Of a stretch of DNA of 31,781 nucleotides, positions 9,272 to 17,910 are shown piece by piece. This DNA is from Chara braunii (taxonomy: Eukaryota; Streptophyta; Charophyceae; Charales; Characeae). Each line of letters begins with the position of its first letter. Position 1 is the stretch's first letter. The notes under the pieces were generated by a model. It was not told the origin of the DNA, did no database searches, and saw only the letters and a program-made list of their open reading frames with translations. Made by a program: the position numbers and the translations under genes. Location: contig BFEA01000469.1 of NCBI GenBank assembly GCA_003427395.1, positions 922,078-953,858 of the forward strand, in the 5' to 3' direction.

Positions 9272-10652
9272 TGCAATGGTAATGGACGCGTGTCGCAGCG
9301 ATGACATGAGAGAGGTCCCGTCCTGGGATCGTCAAGAGCCCAATCTGAGGAACTAGTAGAAGAGCAGTGTTGCCACGTTGGATGATGTCCACACGCAATC
9401 AAACGGTAAGTGGCATAGAGAGAAATGCTTCGTGTGTCGATCGATTAGAGAAATCGACACGTGTCAACAAGCAAGCAGGAGCTTGCTAATATTGGAACCC
9501 CTTGGGCGTCACATATGTGACGAACCACTTTCTGTAATGTGCTACTTTCTGCGCGGTTGCAATAAGGGGTCCTAAGTTGGGAAGATTGGGCCAATTACGG
9601 GAGATCGGGATCGGTGGGAAATTGCATCAGTGTCCTTGCTTTTTCGTCCTTTTCGTCGTCTCGGTTTGAATGGTTGGGTTTGGAGCTGGGTGTGCCCGGG
9701 GTCTGTCGGTTGATTGATTGGTTGGCTGAATGGTTGGCGCGCCATCGCGCGCGCAATTAATAAATGTTGACGTCGTTTCTTTCGCTTCGGTTTTGATCTT
9801 TTGGGCGCGGACATCGCGCGGGAAATTGCTTCGTTCTTTTGAATTTTTCTTTTGAAGTCTTTTTCGAATTTTGTCGAGCCCCGATGGCTCTCGGAATTTN
9901 GCGCGGACATCGCGCGGGAAATTGCTTCGTTCTTTTGAATTTTTCTTTTGAAGTCTTTTTCGAATTTTGTCGAGCCCCGATGGCTCTCGGAATTTNGGAC
10001 TTTCTTTCTGGAATTCGTTCTTTTTGCCTTTTCGCATTAGATAAGTAATTAGGATTTTTCCTGCCGCACGACGCCTTTTGTCTACACGTTTCTTTTTGCG
10101 GTTGCAACGGTATTCTGATTAGTAGGCGCGCTTAATCGGGTGTGTAACCGTAATTTTGGGCGGGCGCCATTGTAACTGTATCTTCCTTCTTGCACTTCGT
10201 CGTTCCCGCCCTCCTTCTCTTTCTTTTGCTACGTTTTTGCAAGTCGCGGTCTGCGTGATCGGATCGATGCGTGGAGAGTGGCTACCTCCCCCACGCCGCG
10301 GTCTGGCCATGCAGAACGTAGGCATCTCCACCCACTTCCTCCTGTTCTAAGTCCTATAATTCCGTGTTCTTCGCGCATGCATGCACACTGTAAATTTCGG
10401 CCGCGCGATTAGTTAACTCTCTTAACCCGTCGTTGAAAGCTCAGGGTTGCGCGAACAGGAAGGGTCGGCACACGAGCGAAGTAAGAGGTGAGTAGAGCAG
10501 GAGTTGGGCGACCCGACGGGCTGGTGCCAAACGCGCGGGATTGACTCGGGCCACGACGGACTGTGGGCACGGGCGAATCTGACGGGTGCGGGAGGACTAA
10601 GCGGGGTGACAACTTCGTGGGTTGGTGCGTGANGACGGANTGTCCGCATCGN
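9272..10652 (+). other. E1 3' non-coding region (possibly including LTR start)
   Basis: No gene is seen. The LTR start cannot be placed because the matching 5' LTR is cut by the window edge; another purine-rich spot followed by TG is at 9358-9369. The stretch contains a 95-bp duplication judged to be an assembly artefact (9805-9995). Confidence 0.5.
9805..9995. repeat. 95-bp tandem duplication across one n (assembly artefact)
   Basis: Bases 9805-9899 and 9901-9995 are identical 95-base units separated by the single n at 9900. The identical length recurs at 11148-11338, where the other LTR has one copy only. This is the pattern of contig ends overlapping by a fixed k-mer length that were joined with an n instead of being merged. 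Confidence 0.85.
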
Positions 10653-10676
10653 AAAGAAGAGAGAGAGAGGAGAGAG
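10653..10676 (+). promoter_or_regulatory. Candidate polypurine tract of E1
   Basis: An uninterrupted purine stretch (AAAGAAGAGAGAGAGAGG and on) lies just upstream of the confirmed 3' LTR sequence. A polypurine tract primes plus-strand synthesis directly 5' of the 3' LTR. It also resembles a GA microsatellite, and the LTR start could lie further upstream. Confidence 0.35.
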
Positions 10677-12021
10677 TTGAGGTTGATGGACGCGGAGTTG
10701 CTGTTTCTTTGTCTCTTCTCCCTCTTCATCTGTGTACATACATTTTGATTACAGCTCCGGGCAGTTTGCCCGCTCTTGTTTCCGTTTCGGCTTTTCGATT
10801 TGTTATCACACTTGTCCTTGCGATTTNCGTCTCGATTGCATTATGTGCATGATTGCTGAATGTATGGATATATGGGTGCTATGGTGGCTTGTCTATCTTT
10901 TTGCGGAGAATCCTTGTCTTTGCTTCTGTTTGTGTCGAATCTTTGCCGCATCTGATGCCATTGTAAATGGGGTAAGAATTTGGTCTCNATAAGNGATTCT
11001 GTTCTNGTTTTTGNTTGTCTCACGATCGGAATATGGTGTGGTTGCATCTCCCATAACCAAAACTTATAGANGGTCCGATGACGGGCCTCGCNAACGCCGC
11101 GCAAGGATACGTGTAAACATAACCCGAATCGAGCGTTTACACNCATCCCCGTGCGGTTAATTCGCCCATCCCAAAGATTCGCGGCGGAGCCGTCATCCCG
11201 TACGAGCATGCCGGGGTGCGACCAAGTCCGCCTGTCCTACACNCCCGTGCGGTTAATTCGCCCATCCCAAAGATTCGCGGCGGAGCCGTCATCCCGTACG
11301 AGCATGCCGGGGTGCGACCAAGTCCGCCTGTCCTACACGTGCTCGTGCGCGGTGACGACAACCCAACCACAACTATGACACCATGACGCGATCTTGGAGC
11401 TCAGACTCATCCTATGACCCGGATTATTTCACCCCTTGGATAAACGAACTCTTAAGGCAACGATACCCCTGTCACACAGAAAACCGACTGTGCCCCCGAG
11501 AATTTCANTGNGCCACCTCTAGTGATCCCCGNTGCTCTGACTTCCCTTCCCCCGACCACACCTACTACTTCATCCACTCGGGATTCGTCGTTGTCACCAC
11601 CAGTTTCCCTCCGTTTCGCCTCCTTCTCCCGTATCATCAACTCAGCGTTGTTCCGTGGCCGGCCATAGCCCCCTATTGGCCCAACACACCCTGCGCAAAT
11701 TGCCGACGTAACGGCGAACGGAGAACTTCATACTTTCGGAGGCCCAACCCAAACGCGCAGCGGCCTACTCCACGTGGCGGCCTTCGACGACCCAACCTTT
11801 CTAGACCACCTCCTCCTCGACGGGACTTCCCCACAAACCGTCGCCCACAGAACCCGTGTTCCGCCCGGCCTTAAAGGCACGCGCGGGCGCAGGTGCCATC
11901 TATTTCGCCTAATTGCAGTCATACCCTCAAGACTCCCTTCCCCAAAATCCTTGGCACACCCCTTTTCGGACTTCCAGGCCCATACTCCACTCCGATCAGG
12001 AAGTCGCGCTGGGCGTGAGGT
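10677..12021 (+). repeat. E1 3' LTR
   Basis: From 10732 it repeats the sequence from base 1; the left boundary at 10677 is a guess based on the purine tract. The right end falls near 12021, where similarity to the 5' copy stops (GTGAGGTTGG in both, then divergence). It includes a spurious 95-bp duplication at 11148-11338 and several n bases at the same places as in the 5' LTR. Confidence 0.8.
11148..11338. repeat. 95-bp duplication across one n in the 3' LTR (assembly artefact)
   Basis: Bases 11148-11242 and 11244-11338 are identical and flank the single n at 11243. The homologous part of the 5' LTR (from about 417) has a single copy. Confidence 0.9.
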
Positions 12022-12034
12022 TGGGCGTCAGTGA

Positions 12035-12105
12035 GATTCGAATTAGTGAACGGGAATGAATCTTCCCGACAACACGGGAAAATTCATTCCCGTCTTGCAG
12101 ATTCG

Positions 12106-12108
<3 letters not shown>
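12035..12108. repeat. Palindromic module, copy 1
   Basis: Arms ACGGGAATGAAT and ATTCATTCCCGT enclose a centre CTTCCCGACAACACGGGAAA, with outer GATTCGAA-type flanks. It sits immediately before an AG microsatellite. Confidence 0.8.

Positions 12109-12151
<43 letters not shown>
12109..12151. repeat. (AG)n microsatellite
   Basis: About 21 uninterrupted AG units directly abutting palindromic module copy 1. Confidence 0.95.
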
Positions 12152-12155
<4 letters not shown>

Positions 12156-12184
12156 GAAATTGGCTGCGCCAGGTGAGTTGGGCG

Positions 12185-12188
<4 letters not shown>

Positions 12189-12220
<32 letters not shown>
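12189..12220. repeat. (CT)n microsatellite
   Basis: Sixteen CT units between palindromic module copies 1 and 2. Confidence 0.95.
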
Positions 12221-12225
<5 letters not shown>

Positions 12226-12235
12226 GCCGCGCGGT

Positions 12236-12304
12236 TGGAATGTGCAAAACGGGAATGAATTTTCTCGTGCTGTCGGGAAGATTCATTCCCGTTACTTCGA
12301 ATCT
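12236..12304. repeat. Palindromic module, copy 2 (inverted)
   Basis: The same arms (AACGGGAATGAAT / ATTCATTCCCGTT) as copy 1, but the asymmetric centre (TTTCTCGTGCTGTCGGGAAG) is in reverse orientation. A short (GA)n run at 12307-12326 abuts its right side. Confidence 0.8.
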
Positions 12305-12306
12305 TT

Positions 12307-12326
12307 GAGAGAGAGAGAGAGAGAGT
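12307..12326. repeat. Short (GA)n run
   Basis: About ten GA units directly after palindromic module copy 2. Confidence 0.9.
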
Positions 12327-12360
12327 AGGCGCTAAACTCTCCTGGCCCAGCCTATTTCGT

Positions 12361-12364
<4 letters not shown>

Positions 12365-12410
<46 letters not shown>
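12365..12410. repeat. (TG)n microsatellite
   Basis: About 23 TG units ending exactly where palindromic module copy 3 begins. Confidence 0.95.
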
Positions 12411-12411
<1 letters not shown>

Positions 12412-12484
12412 TTCGAACTAGCAAAACGGGAATGAATCTTCCCGACAGCACGGCAAAATTCATTCCCGTTTTGCACATTCGAGC
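12411..12484. repeat. Palindromic module, copy 3
   Basis: This is the best-preserved copy. It has 17-base perfect arms, GCAAAACGGGAATGAAT at 12421-12437 and its exact reverse complement at 12458-12474, with weaker pairing continuing outwards into ATTCGA-type flanks. The orientation is the same as copy 1. Confidence 0.85.
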
Positions 12485-12492
12485 TGCGCTGC

Positions 12493-12527
12493 CACACACA
12501 CACACACTGTGACACACACACACACAG
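12493..12527. repeat. Interrupted (CA)n microsatellite
   Basis: Two CA runs separated by CTGTG, right of palindromic module copy 3. It is the reverse complement of the TG run on the module's left side. Confidence 0.9.
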
Positions 12528-12531
12528 TCCG

Positions 12532-12533
<2 letters not shown>

Positions 12534-12616
<83 letters not shown>
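12534..12616. repeat. Long (CT)n microsatellite
   Basis: More than 40 uninterrupted CT units, followed by a T-rich stretch to about 12670. Confidence 0.95.
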
Positions 12617-12620
<4 letters not shown>

Positions 12621-12749
12621 GCTTCTTTGTTTTTCAATTTCTTTTTGTTTTTTTGTTTTTTCTTTGTTTTGATGTGTACCTACCGGTAGCTCGAGGCTCG
12701 ACAAGGTTCGGGATACCGGTAGGCTGAGCCACGGGCCTTCACAACCGCT

Positions 12750-12779
12750 AGGTACTGGTGGTTTAAACCACCAGTACCT
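12750..12779. repeat. 30-bp perfect palindrome, two abutting inverted termini
   Basis: AGGTACTGGTGGTTT is followed directly by its reverse complement AAACCACCAGTACCT. The same 15-base end recurs at 13696-13710, 15304-15318 (one mismatch), 30932-30944 (degenerate) and 31087-31099. I read it as the right end of one inverted-repeat element touching the left end of the next. It could also be a stand-alone palindrome. Confidence 0.85.
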
Positions 12780-12980
12780 CGCTCAGCTATCGGCCGCGGG
12801 CCTTCCCGTATCCGCGCCGCAACCTTAGGGGGGTCGGCCAAGTCGTAGCGCGAAGGCTGGGCCCCGGTTCTGTAGGGACGACACTACTACAGATAAACAA
12901 AAAAAGAAAGAAAGAAAAAAAAAAGAAATACACAAACAAAAAAATAAATGAAATACACAAAAGGAAAGTCGCGCGGGAGG

Positions 12981-12984
<4 letters not shown>

Positions 12985-13025
<41 letters not shown>
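12985..13025. repeat. (GA)n microsatellite
   Basis: About 20 GA units shortly before the N gap, preceded by A-rich low-complexity sequence (12898-12960). Confidence 0.95.
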
Positions 13026-13028
<3 letters not shown>

Positions 13029-13059
13029 AGCGCGACCCTCCGTGCAGGTCGTCGCCCCT

Positions 13060-13393
13060 NNNNNNNNNNNNNNNNNNNNNNNNNNNNNNNNNNNNNNNNN
13101 NNNNNNNNNNNNNNNNNNNNNNNNNNNNNNNNNNNNNNNNNNNNNNNNNNNNNNNNNNNNNNNNNNNNNNNNNNNNNNNNNNNNNNNNNNNNNNNNNNNN
13201 NNNNNNNNNNNNNNNNNNNNNNNNNNNNNNNNNNNNNNNNNNNNNNNNNNNNNNNNNNNNNNNNNNNNNNNNNNNNNNNNNNNNNNNNNNNNNNNNNNNN
13301 NNNNNNNNNNNNNNNNNNNNNNNNNNNNNNNNNNNNNNNNNNNNNNNNNNNNNNNNNNNNNNNNNNNNNNNNNNNNNNNNNNNNNNNNNNNNN
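13060..13393. other. Assembly gap (334 n)
   Basis: An unbroken run of n, close to a GA microsatellite on one side and abutting a CT microsatellite on the other. The gap is probably low-complexity or palindromic sequence that did not assemble. Confidence 0.98.
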
Positions 13394-13395
<2 letters not shown>

Positions 13396-13462
<67 letters not shown>

Positions 13463-13464
13463 CT
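13396..13464. repeat. (CT)n then (ATCT)n microsatellite
   Basis: About 24 CT units with one interruption lead into five ATCT units. A degenerate copy of the palindromic module follows at 13464-13496 (GCGAAAGCGGGAAGATTCATT ... CCGCTTTGCG), with a half copy at 13520-13535. Confidence 0.9.
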
Positions 13465-13546
13465 GCGAAAGCGGGAAGATTCATTACCGCTTTGCGTTTC
13501 CGAAGACGTTCGAGAAACACAAAGCGGGAATGAACCCATTCGTTTT

Positions 13547-13548
<2 letters not shown>

Positions 13549-13581
<33 letters not shown>
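13549..13581. repeat. Poly-T tract
   Basis: About 33 consecutive T. It could be the reverse-strand poly-A tail of a retroposed sequence or simple slippage; no retroposon body is recognised beside it. Confidence 0.9.
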
Positions 13582-13711
13582 CCCGTTTTTTTGGTGCCTT
13601 TCAATCCAGCGTTCAGGATGCCTGCGCCCGGTAGTCCAAGCCTCGGGATGGATCGGCGTACCGGTTGGCCGAGGCTCGGACTCCATAAGTGGGCCAGGTA
13701 CTGGTGGTTTA

Positions 13712-15301
13712 AGCGCTTCTGTCCATTGGTCAGTGAAACTGATGGACATAATGCATGCTTAATCCTGGCTAGAGGACTTATTCTCGGCCCTCAGTTTGTT
13801 TTCAGGATAAAGTTCCGATAAGCCCTTGTGAAATAAACATAAGAAAACAAAAAGGAAAGAAAAGAAATGAGAAAAAGTAATTTCAACCGGTGCATGATGC
13901 CGGTGATCTAGTAAATGATGAAAACTGACTGTAGTGATTGTACTGTCAACTCGTGATCGTTCAGCTTTGAAAATCAACTCTGATGCTTGGAGATAGATGC
14001 AGATATCAACATGGGCTGCTATTAGAAGAGGATAAGGTGTGGGCTAACTTTCCGTTTCTGAAAAGTGGACAGTAGGCTCTGCTGAGAAAGAACGTTTTCA
14101 AATTGGGAAAGTTTTCGGGAACAACATTTCCTGACATGGGCCGATGACCATCTGGCCATTCCTTCGTTTGCCCCTCACAGGGCCAGGGGTGCTCGTTCTC
14201 GGTGGAGTGAGGCGGCCTCTGAGGGAATGACAAAGTCATGCTACTACCCTCTTCTCCCGAACACATCTCACACCCTCACAATGACTGTATTGGACCAGAA
14301 AGAGAGCTTCTCCGCATTTAGGGTGAGGGTGAAGGTATACACATGTAGCTGTTGATGAACAGATCATGAGTTCAAATCCCTGCGAGGGCAGAATCAGATG
14401 GATACAATAGTGAGGGTGTGCGATGTCCGGGGGGGGATGATAGGCTGACTTGTCACAAAAGCAGAATGAGCAAGGACCATGGGGCTACTATCTTTCCCTG
14501 ACCAGGGTGCTTTCCGGTCTGATACAATAATGATAAGGGCGTATTGTGCTCAGCGCAGGGCGCCACTACAAACTGGCCTTTGTAGTTGACATGCCATGTC
14601 CAGACGCGACTAGCCATCTTTTGTCATCATGATGACGAGTCAGTAGGCTACCCCGATTGCGAGTGCAGTACCTGTCCGGTACTCCATGGCCATAGTTGTT
14701 TTGACCCTGTTCATGCTCACCACCAATCTCGCAATGGATCATTTGGTTTTGTATTCATACCTACGTGGTACTGCACATCCCTAGTTTTCTTCTTGAATTT
14801 TTTTCTTTCCTCAGAAAGAGGGGCATCCTCTAATGAATCTGATTCCATCGGGTCTCGAACTTGTAACCTGTTTATCACCAACCATGTGGAGCATTCAGCC
14901 ACATGGGCTGGGTACGGTCGTCATTGTTTTGACCACCCCCATGTGCCATCCGTCCCAATCGTGGATGAGTTCGTAGGTCTTTTACATACCGTGTACTGAA
15001 TGGGCGTAGTTGGTTTGGCCCTGTCCATGTACGGTCAATCACACCGGGGTCAGTGCTAAGCCATGGATCAGTGCTAGTGATGGTTTAGGAAATTCTGGCT
15101 ATCACAGTGAGACCTCGCGTGCTTCTACAACATAGAGCGCTTCGTTTCCCATTTTTTAAACTTTGGAGTTCCGGAAGAGGTTACATAACCGATGTTGCTG
15201 TCTTAGGGTTCCTTGGCCGTAACGAAGGGAAGTGTGTAGTGCGTATCTATTGTAAGGGACACTGGACCCGGTTTCCATCTTTTTATCGAATCCTTTGAAG
15301 T
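13712..15301. other. Non-coding accessory stretch
   Basis: No supportable gene. Open frames are short and without domains. It holds a diverged ~40-bp direct repeat (14676-14715 and 14989-15029, core TAGTTGTTTTGACCCTGTTC and TAGTTGGTTTGGCCCTGTCC), with a third weak copy of the core at 14921-14943. It also holds a tRNA-like box pair at 14851-14901. Confidence 0.6.
14851..14901 (-). ncRNA. tRNA-like pol III box pair (possible SINE remnant)
   Basis: On the minus strand TGGCTGAATGC (box A-like, 14891-14901) lies 40 bases upstream of AGTTCGAGACC (box B-like, 14851-14861), close to tRNA spacing. The T-arm stem does not pair, so it is not a functional tRNA. A decayed tRNA-derived SINE head is the simplest reading. 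Confidence 0.35.
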
Positions 15302-15317
15302 TTAAACCACCACTACC
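15302..15317. repeat. Isolated inverted-terminus copy
   Basis: TTAAACCACCACTACC is the reverse complement of the GGTACTGGTGGTTTAA end at 13697 with one mismatch. The two could delimit a 1.6-kb inverted-repeat element (13697-15317), or this may be the left end of a separate element. Confidence 0.45.
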
Positions 15318-16514
15318 TTTCAGGCTGTGACGCAGAGTCTTTTTTAATTTTTTTTATTAAGGAGAAATGCTCCAGTCTATTCGTGGGCAGCAGCACGTAC
15401 TGGGAACTGGGCCCAGCGTCCCATATAGAATTATACAAGTCATTTGAAATACCAGGGCCATTACCTGGCTTCGACTACGAACAATCGGAGAACTATTAAA
15501 GGAGTTTTAGGAAGACCTGGATAACTGCTGACCTATTGCTAGGCTACTCAAGCAGCAGTTACTAAGTCAAAAGGGAAAGCCACAGAAGTCCTTTGAATGC
15601 TCAGAACCCTGGAATCCCTAACAAAACCCTCTAAAATTCTCTAACATTGTCTTATTCCCTGCCGAGCTCTCCCAGGCCTCATAACCCCACCCTGCTAGGT
15701 TACAGGACAACACGACTCACCCCAGCTCAAAAGTAGTGTACTCCGTACTCTTTGGAGGCCAGCAGAGGCTGGGCGCTACCGGACCATAAAGGCGGGCAGC
15801 AGCAGGTAAAAAATTCTGTGCTGGAACTTCGGCACCCCATTGTTGCGCAGAGAAATTCAGGATCGGCAAAAAGACGACTGGAGGTAGAGGAGGTTTACAG
15901 AAGAAAAAAAAAAGAGAGAGTTGAGTGGTAAGGACATAGCGTACCCAAGCTTGGAAATCCCGAAAAGGCCAGCTGTGTCAGAATGTACCTTCAATACAGT
16001 CACCATCTGCCATGGTGCAGGGTATTTATCATCTGGAGGTCTGCACACAACAATTGCATTTTGAAAGGGCTTGTGTTAGGACCACCAGAGCTGCTCTCGC
16101 AAACTTTTCCCCAAAGTTATTAGTGGAAGATGTTCTTTGATCCAGAGTGAAGCAATGGTTGTTTTCTCAGACTTCCAACGAAGTTCCACCGAAGTTTTTT
16201 CTTCTTTGTTTTGAAAATCAGAATTTCTGAGCTGGTTGATCCAGGCTGGCCAATCTGCTCACACCATAAGATCAGGCTATGTGGGCATGCGGCTCTCCTG
16301 TGTTCTTTTCTTCCTACTGTGGACCGGTATGAAGAAGAATGTGATAAGGTATGTACACTGTGCGGTCTTGCGAAAGTATAGTACCGTAGTCTTCACTTGG
16401 TTTGGTAAAGACCATGGTAGGTCCATGTATTTTCAACGCAGACTGCTTACGGTATTGTGAAGTATAGTACTTTTGATTGGTTGTCAGAGGCGGTTGCCAA
16501 AGGTGGTCAGTGCT
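15318..16514. other. Non-coding stretch left of E2
   Basis: No gene recognised; open frames are short, without motifs. The last 44 bases (16471-16514) match 31327-31370 and are the left flank of the E2 insertion. Confidence 0.6.
16510..16514. repeat. Target-site duplication of E2 (left)
   Basis: GTGCT directly precedes the TG-starting LTR and recurs directly after the 3' LTR at 23361-23365. Five bases is the usual length for Ty3/gypsy integration. Confidence 0.85.
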
Positions 16515-16875
16515 TGCAGCGGGCCTCTATCTGCCCTGGCCTACAGCCAGGGCCTATTCGGCTATTTGCCTGTTCGGCCTGTGGGACCAGGCCATGGCCT
16601 GACCCCACAGGCCGTGTACTGTTTCAGTCCAGTCCAGTCCTGCCCGGTACCACTGTCGGTACCAGGCCAGTCCAGTTCAGTCCAGTCAGTTCGCTGGGGG
16701 TATACCCCAGCTGCAGTCTGTATTCTGGTTGATTTTGCATTTGCACAGTTTGGAGTACGTGCGTGTTGAGTCTGCGTCGGAGCTGCGCTGTCCCTTCCAG
16801 CTCCATCTCCATCTCCTCCTTCCTCAACCCTCCGTGTTGATCCTGACGGAACGCCATCCCGGCTGGTCTGTCACA
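16515..16875 (+). repeat. E2 5' LTR (361 bp)
   Basis: It starts TGCAGCGGGCCT and ends TCTGTCACA, i.e. TG...CA, between the GTGCT duplication and the primer-binding site. It contains CAGTC-rich short repeats and a GGGGTATACCCC palindrome near 16696-16708, both also present in the 3' LTR. Confidence 0.9.
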
Positions 16876-16876
16876 C

Positions 16877-16890
16877 CGGTATCAGAGCGG
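16877..16890 (+). promoter_or_regulatory. E2 primer-binding site (initiator Met tRNA)
   Basis: CGGTATCAGAGCGG lies two bases after the LTR end. Apart from the first base it is the standard TGGTATCAGAGC site. Confidence 0.85.
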
Positions 16891-17149
16891 AACAGTCCCC
16901 GCTCCAACCCGCCCTCCCTCCCGTAACAGAGGGAAATTGTTGTAATCCCGATAGCGGGATTTTCAGGGTTTTTTAGGGCAGAGATGACGAAAAAACAAAG
17001 AAGAAAAGCAGCAGCGTGGAGAGGCGGACACGTGGCGGAAAAGGAGACGGCAAGGCCAAGGCTGCTGCACACGCACGCGCGTGCGCCCACGCTGCCCCGC
17101 CCCGCTCCCGGATTATATATCATTAAGATTCGGGATGCTGCCGCTGCGA

Positions 17150-17213
17150 GGGTTTGAACCTGGGCAGCTGCTACTAATGCGCATGCGTGGCGAGTGCCTT
17201 AACACACTGGCCA
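17150..17213 (-). ncRNA. tRNA-derived element (pol III boxes A and B)
   Basis: On the minus strand TGGCCAGTGTGTTAAGGCAC (17194-17213, box A region, like class II Leu/Ser tRNAs) is followed 53 bases on by a perfect box B-type GGTTCAAACCC (17150-17160). The T arm pairs for three bases only, and a flanking GCTGC/GCAGC stem surrounds it. More likely a SINE head or tRNA relic than a working tRNA gene; an acceptor stem is not clear. Confidence 0.45.
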
Positions 17214-17277
17214 AAGCCACAATGTGAGCTTATATCGTGGCTCGCTGGTGTTGAAGAAGTGCCACAACAGCTATTTT

Positions 17278-17326
17278 CCCCCTCTCCCCCCCCCTTCCCC
17301 CCCCTCCCCCCCCCATCCCCCCTTCC
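17278..17326. repeat. C-rich tract, G-quadruplex-prone on minus strand
   Basis: Four or more runs of at least four C separated by one to three T or A. On the minus strand these are closely spaced G runs able to form a quadruplex. It lies in the E2 leader. Confidence 0.7.
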
Positions 17327-17910
17327 AGGTCGGCGAGGAGCATGCTGCAAGAAAACTATTTGCCCCCCTCCGGGTGGTCGTGGGTGCTGTCGCCTGCGCA
17401 TGTGGCTGGTATCTGGTGTCTATCTGGAGTGCGACGTGGCATCTTGTTGTGGATCTTGAAGACCCCCTTGGCTAGGGGGCTGCACTAGAGTGACATCTAG
17501 GTGGCTGATCAAGATCTTAGCCCAACCTATACATATCTTTTTGTTGCAGTGACATGAGGCCAGCAGCCTCTTGAAGGTCTGTATCCTGTGGATCTTGGTA
17601 GTGCTCTGCTCTTGGCTACCCAAGAGCTTGGTATCACCATCCTACCCACTAACCTACTCTCCCCCAACCCCTTTTCTCTACCCCCCCGGTCATCTAATCA
17701 TCCTTTCTAACCCTATCACTACTCTGTCCTCCTACCTCCCTCTTCACTCATCTTCCACAACCTTTTTTCTCTTCTCTCCTCCCCACTCACCATCTTTTAC
17801 TTAACTCATCTACTCCTCTCCACCTTTTCCATATACTTCTCTCTCATTCTACCACCCTCCTCCCCCTCTTCCCCCCCAACTGCAACCCCATCATTCCCAT
17901 CGTACTTGCT

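Larger units (their letters stand above)
1..12021 (+). mobile_element. E1: long Ty3/gypsy LTR retrotransposon with extra 3' ORFs
   Basis: Two long direct repeats (from base 1 and from 10732) bracket a gag-pol region in the order gag, protease, RT, RNase H, integrase, which is the Ty3/gypsy order. An initiator-Met-tRNA-type primer-binding site follows the first repeat. The reading frame changes several times and carries in-frame stops, so this copy cannot make a full polyprotein. Unusual parts are a PHD-type zinc finger between RNase H and integrase and two additional ORFs after pol. No chromodomain is seen. The 5' LTR start lies outside the window, so the element's left end and target-site duplication cannot be seen. 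Confidence 0.9.
12765..13711. mobile_element. Putative non-autonomous element with AAACCACCAGTACC termini
   Basis: The left end AAACCACCAGTACCT (12765-12779) and right end AGGTACTGGTGGTTT are inverted. The left interior (CCGCGGGCC, CCGCG) resembles the small element at 30931-31099. There is no ORF. The interior is A-rich and GA/CT microsatellite DNA plus an N gap, so its real length is unknown. The superfamily cannot be named from these ends. Confidence 0.4.
16891..17910 (+). other. E2 leader with C-rich tracts
   Basis: No intact gene; gag N-terminal coding is probably lost or degraded here. It contains a tRNA-like box pair (17150-17213, minus strand), a C-rich tract at 17278-17326 and a ~250-base pyrimidine-rich stretch (17640-17890). 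Confidence 0.55.

Noticed and set aside
12109-12616. CRISPR-like array of palindromic repeats with spacers
   Set aside because: Units differ in orientation, spacers are simple microsatellites, there are no cas genes and the context is a eukaryotic retrotransposon landscape.
12084-12727. Several open frames across 12084-12727 rich in Ser-Leu or Arg-Glu repeats
   Set aside because: They are translations of dinucleotide microsatellites.
12948-13634. 228-codon frame spanning the N gap
   Set aside because: Open only because n codons do not read as stops.
14366-14390. Box B-like AGTTCAAATCC on the plus strand
   Set aside because: No box A at a tRNA-like distance upstream.
14586-14999. 137-codon frame with several Cys and His
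   Set aside because: Cys/His spacing fits no zinc motif and the DNA contains an imperfect internal repeat and tRNA-like boxes on the other strand; treated as non-coding.
13697-15317. Single 1.6-kb inverted-repeat transposon
   Set aside because: Ends are inverted with one mismatch, but the interior near the right end does not resemble other members and no target-site duplication is visible; kept only as an alternative reading.
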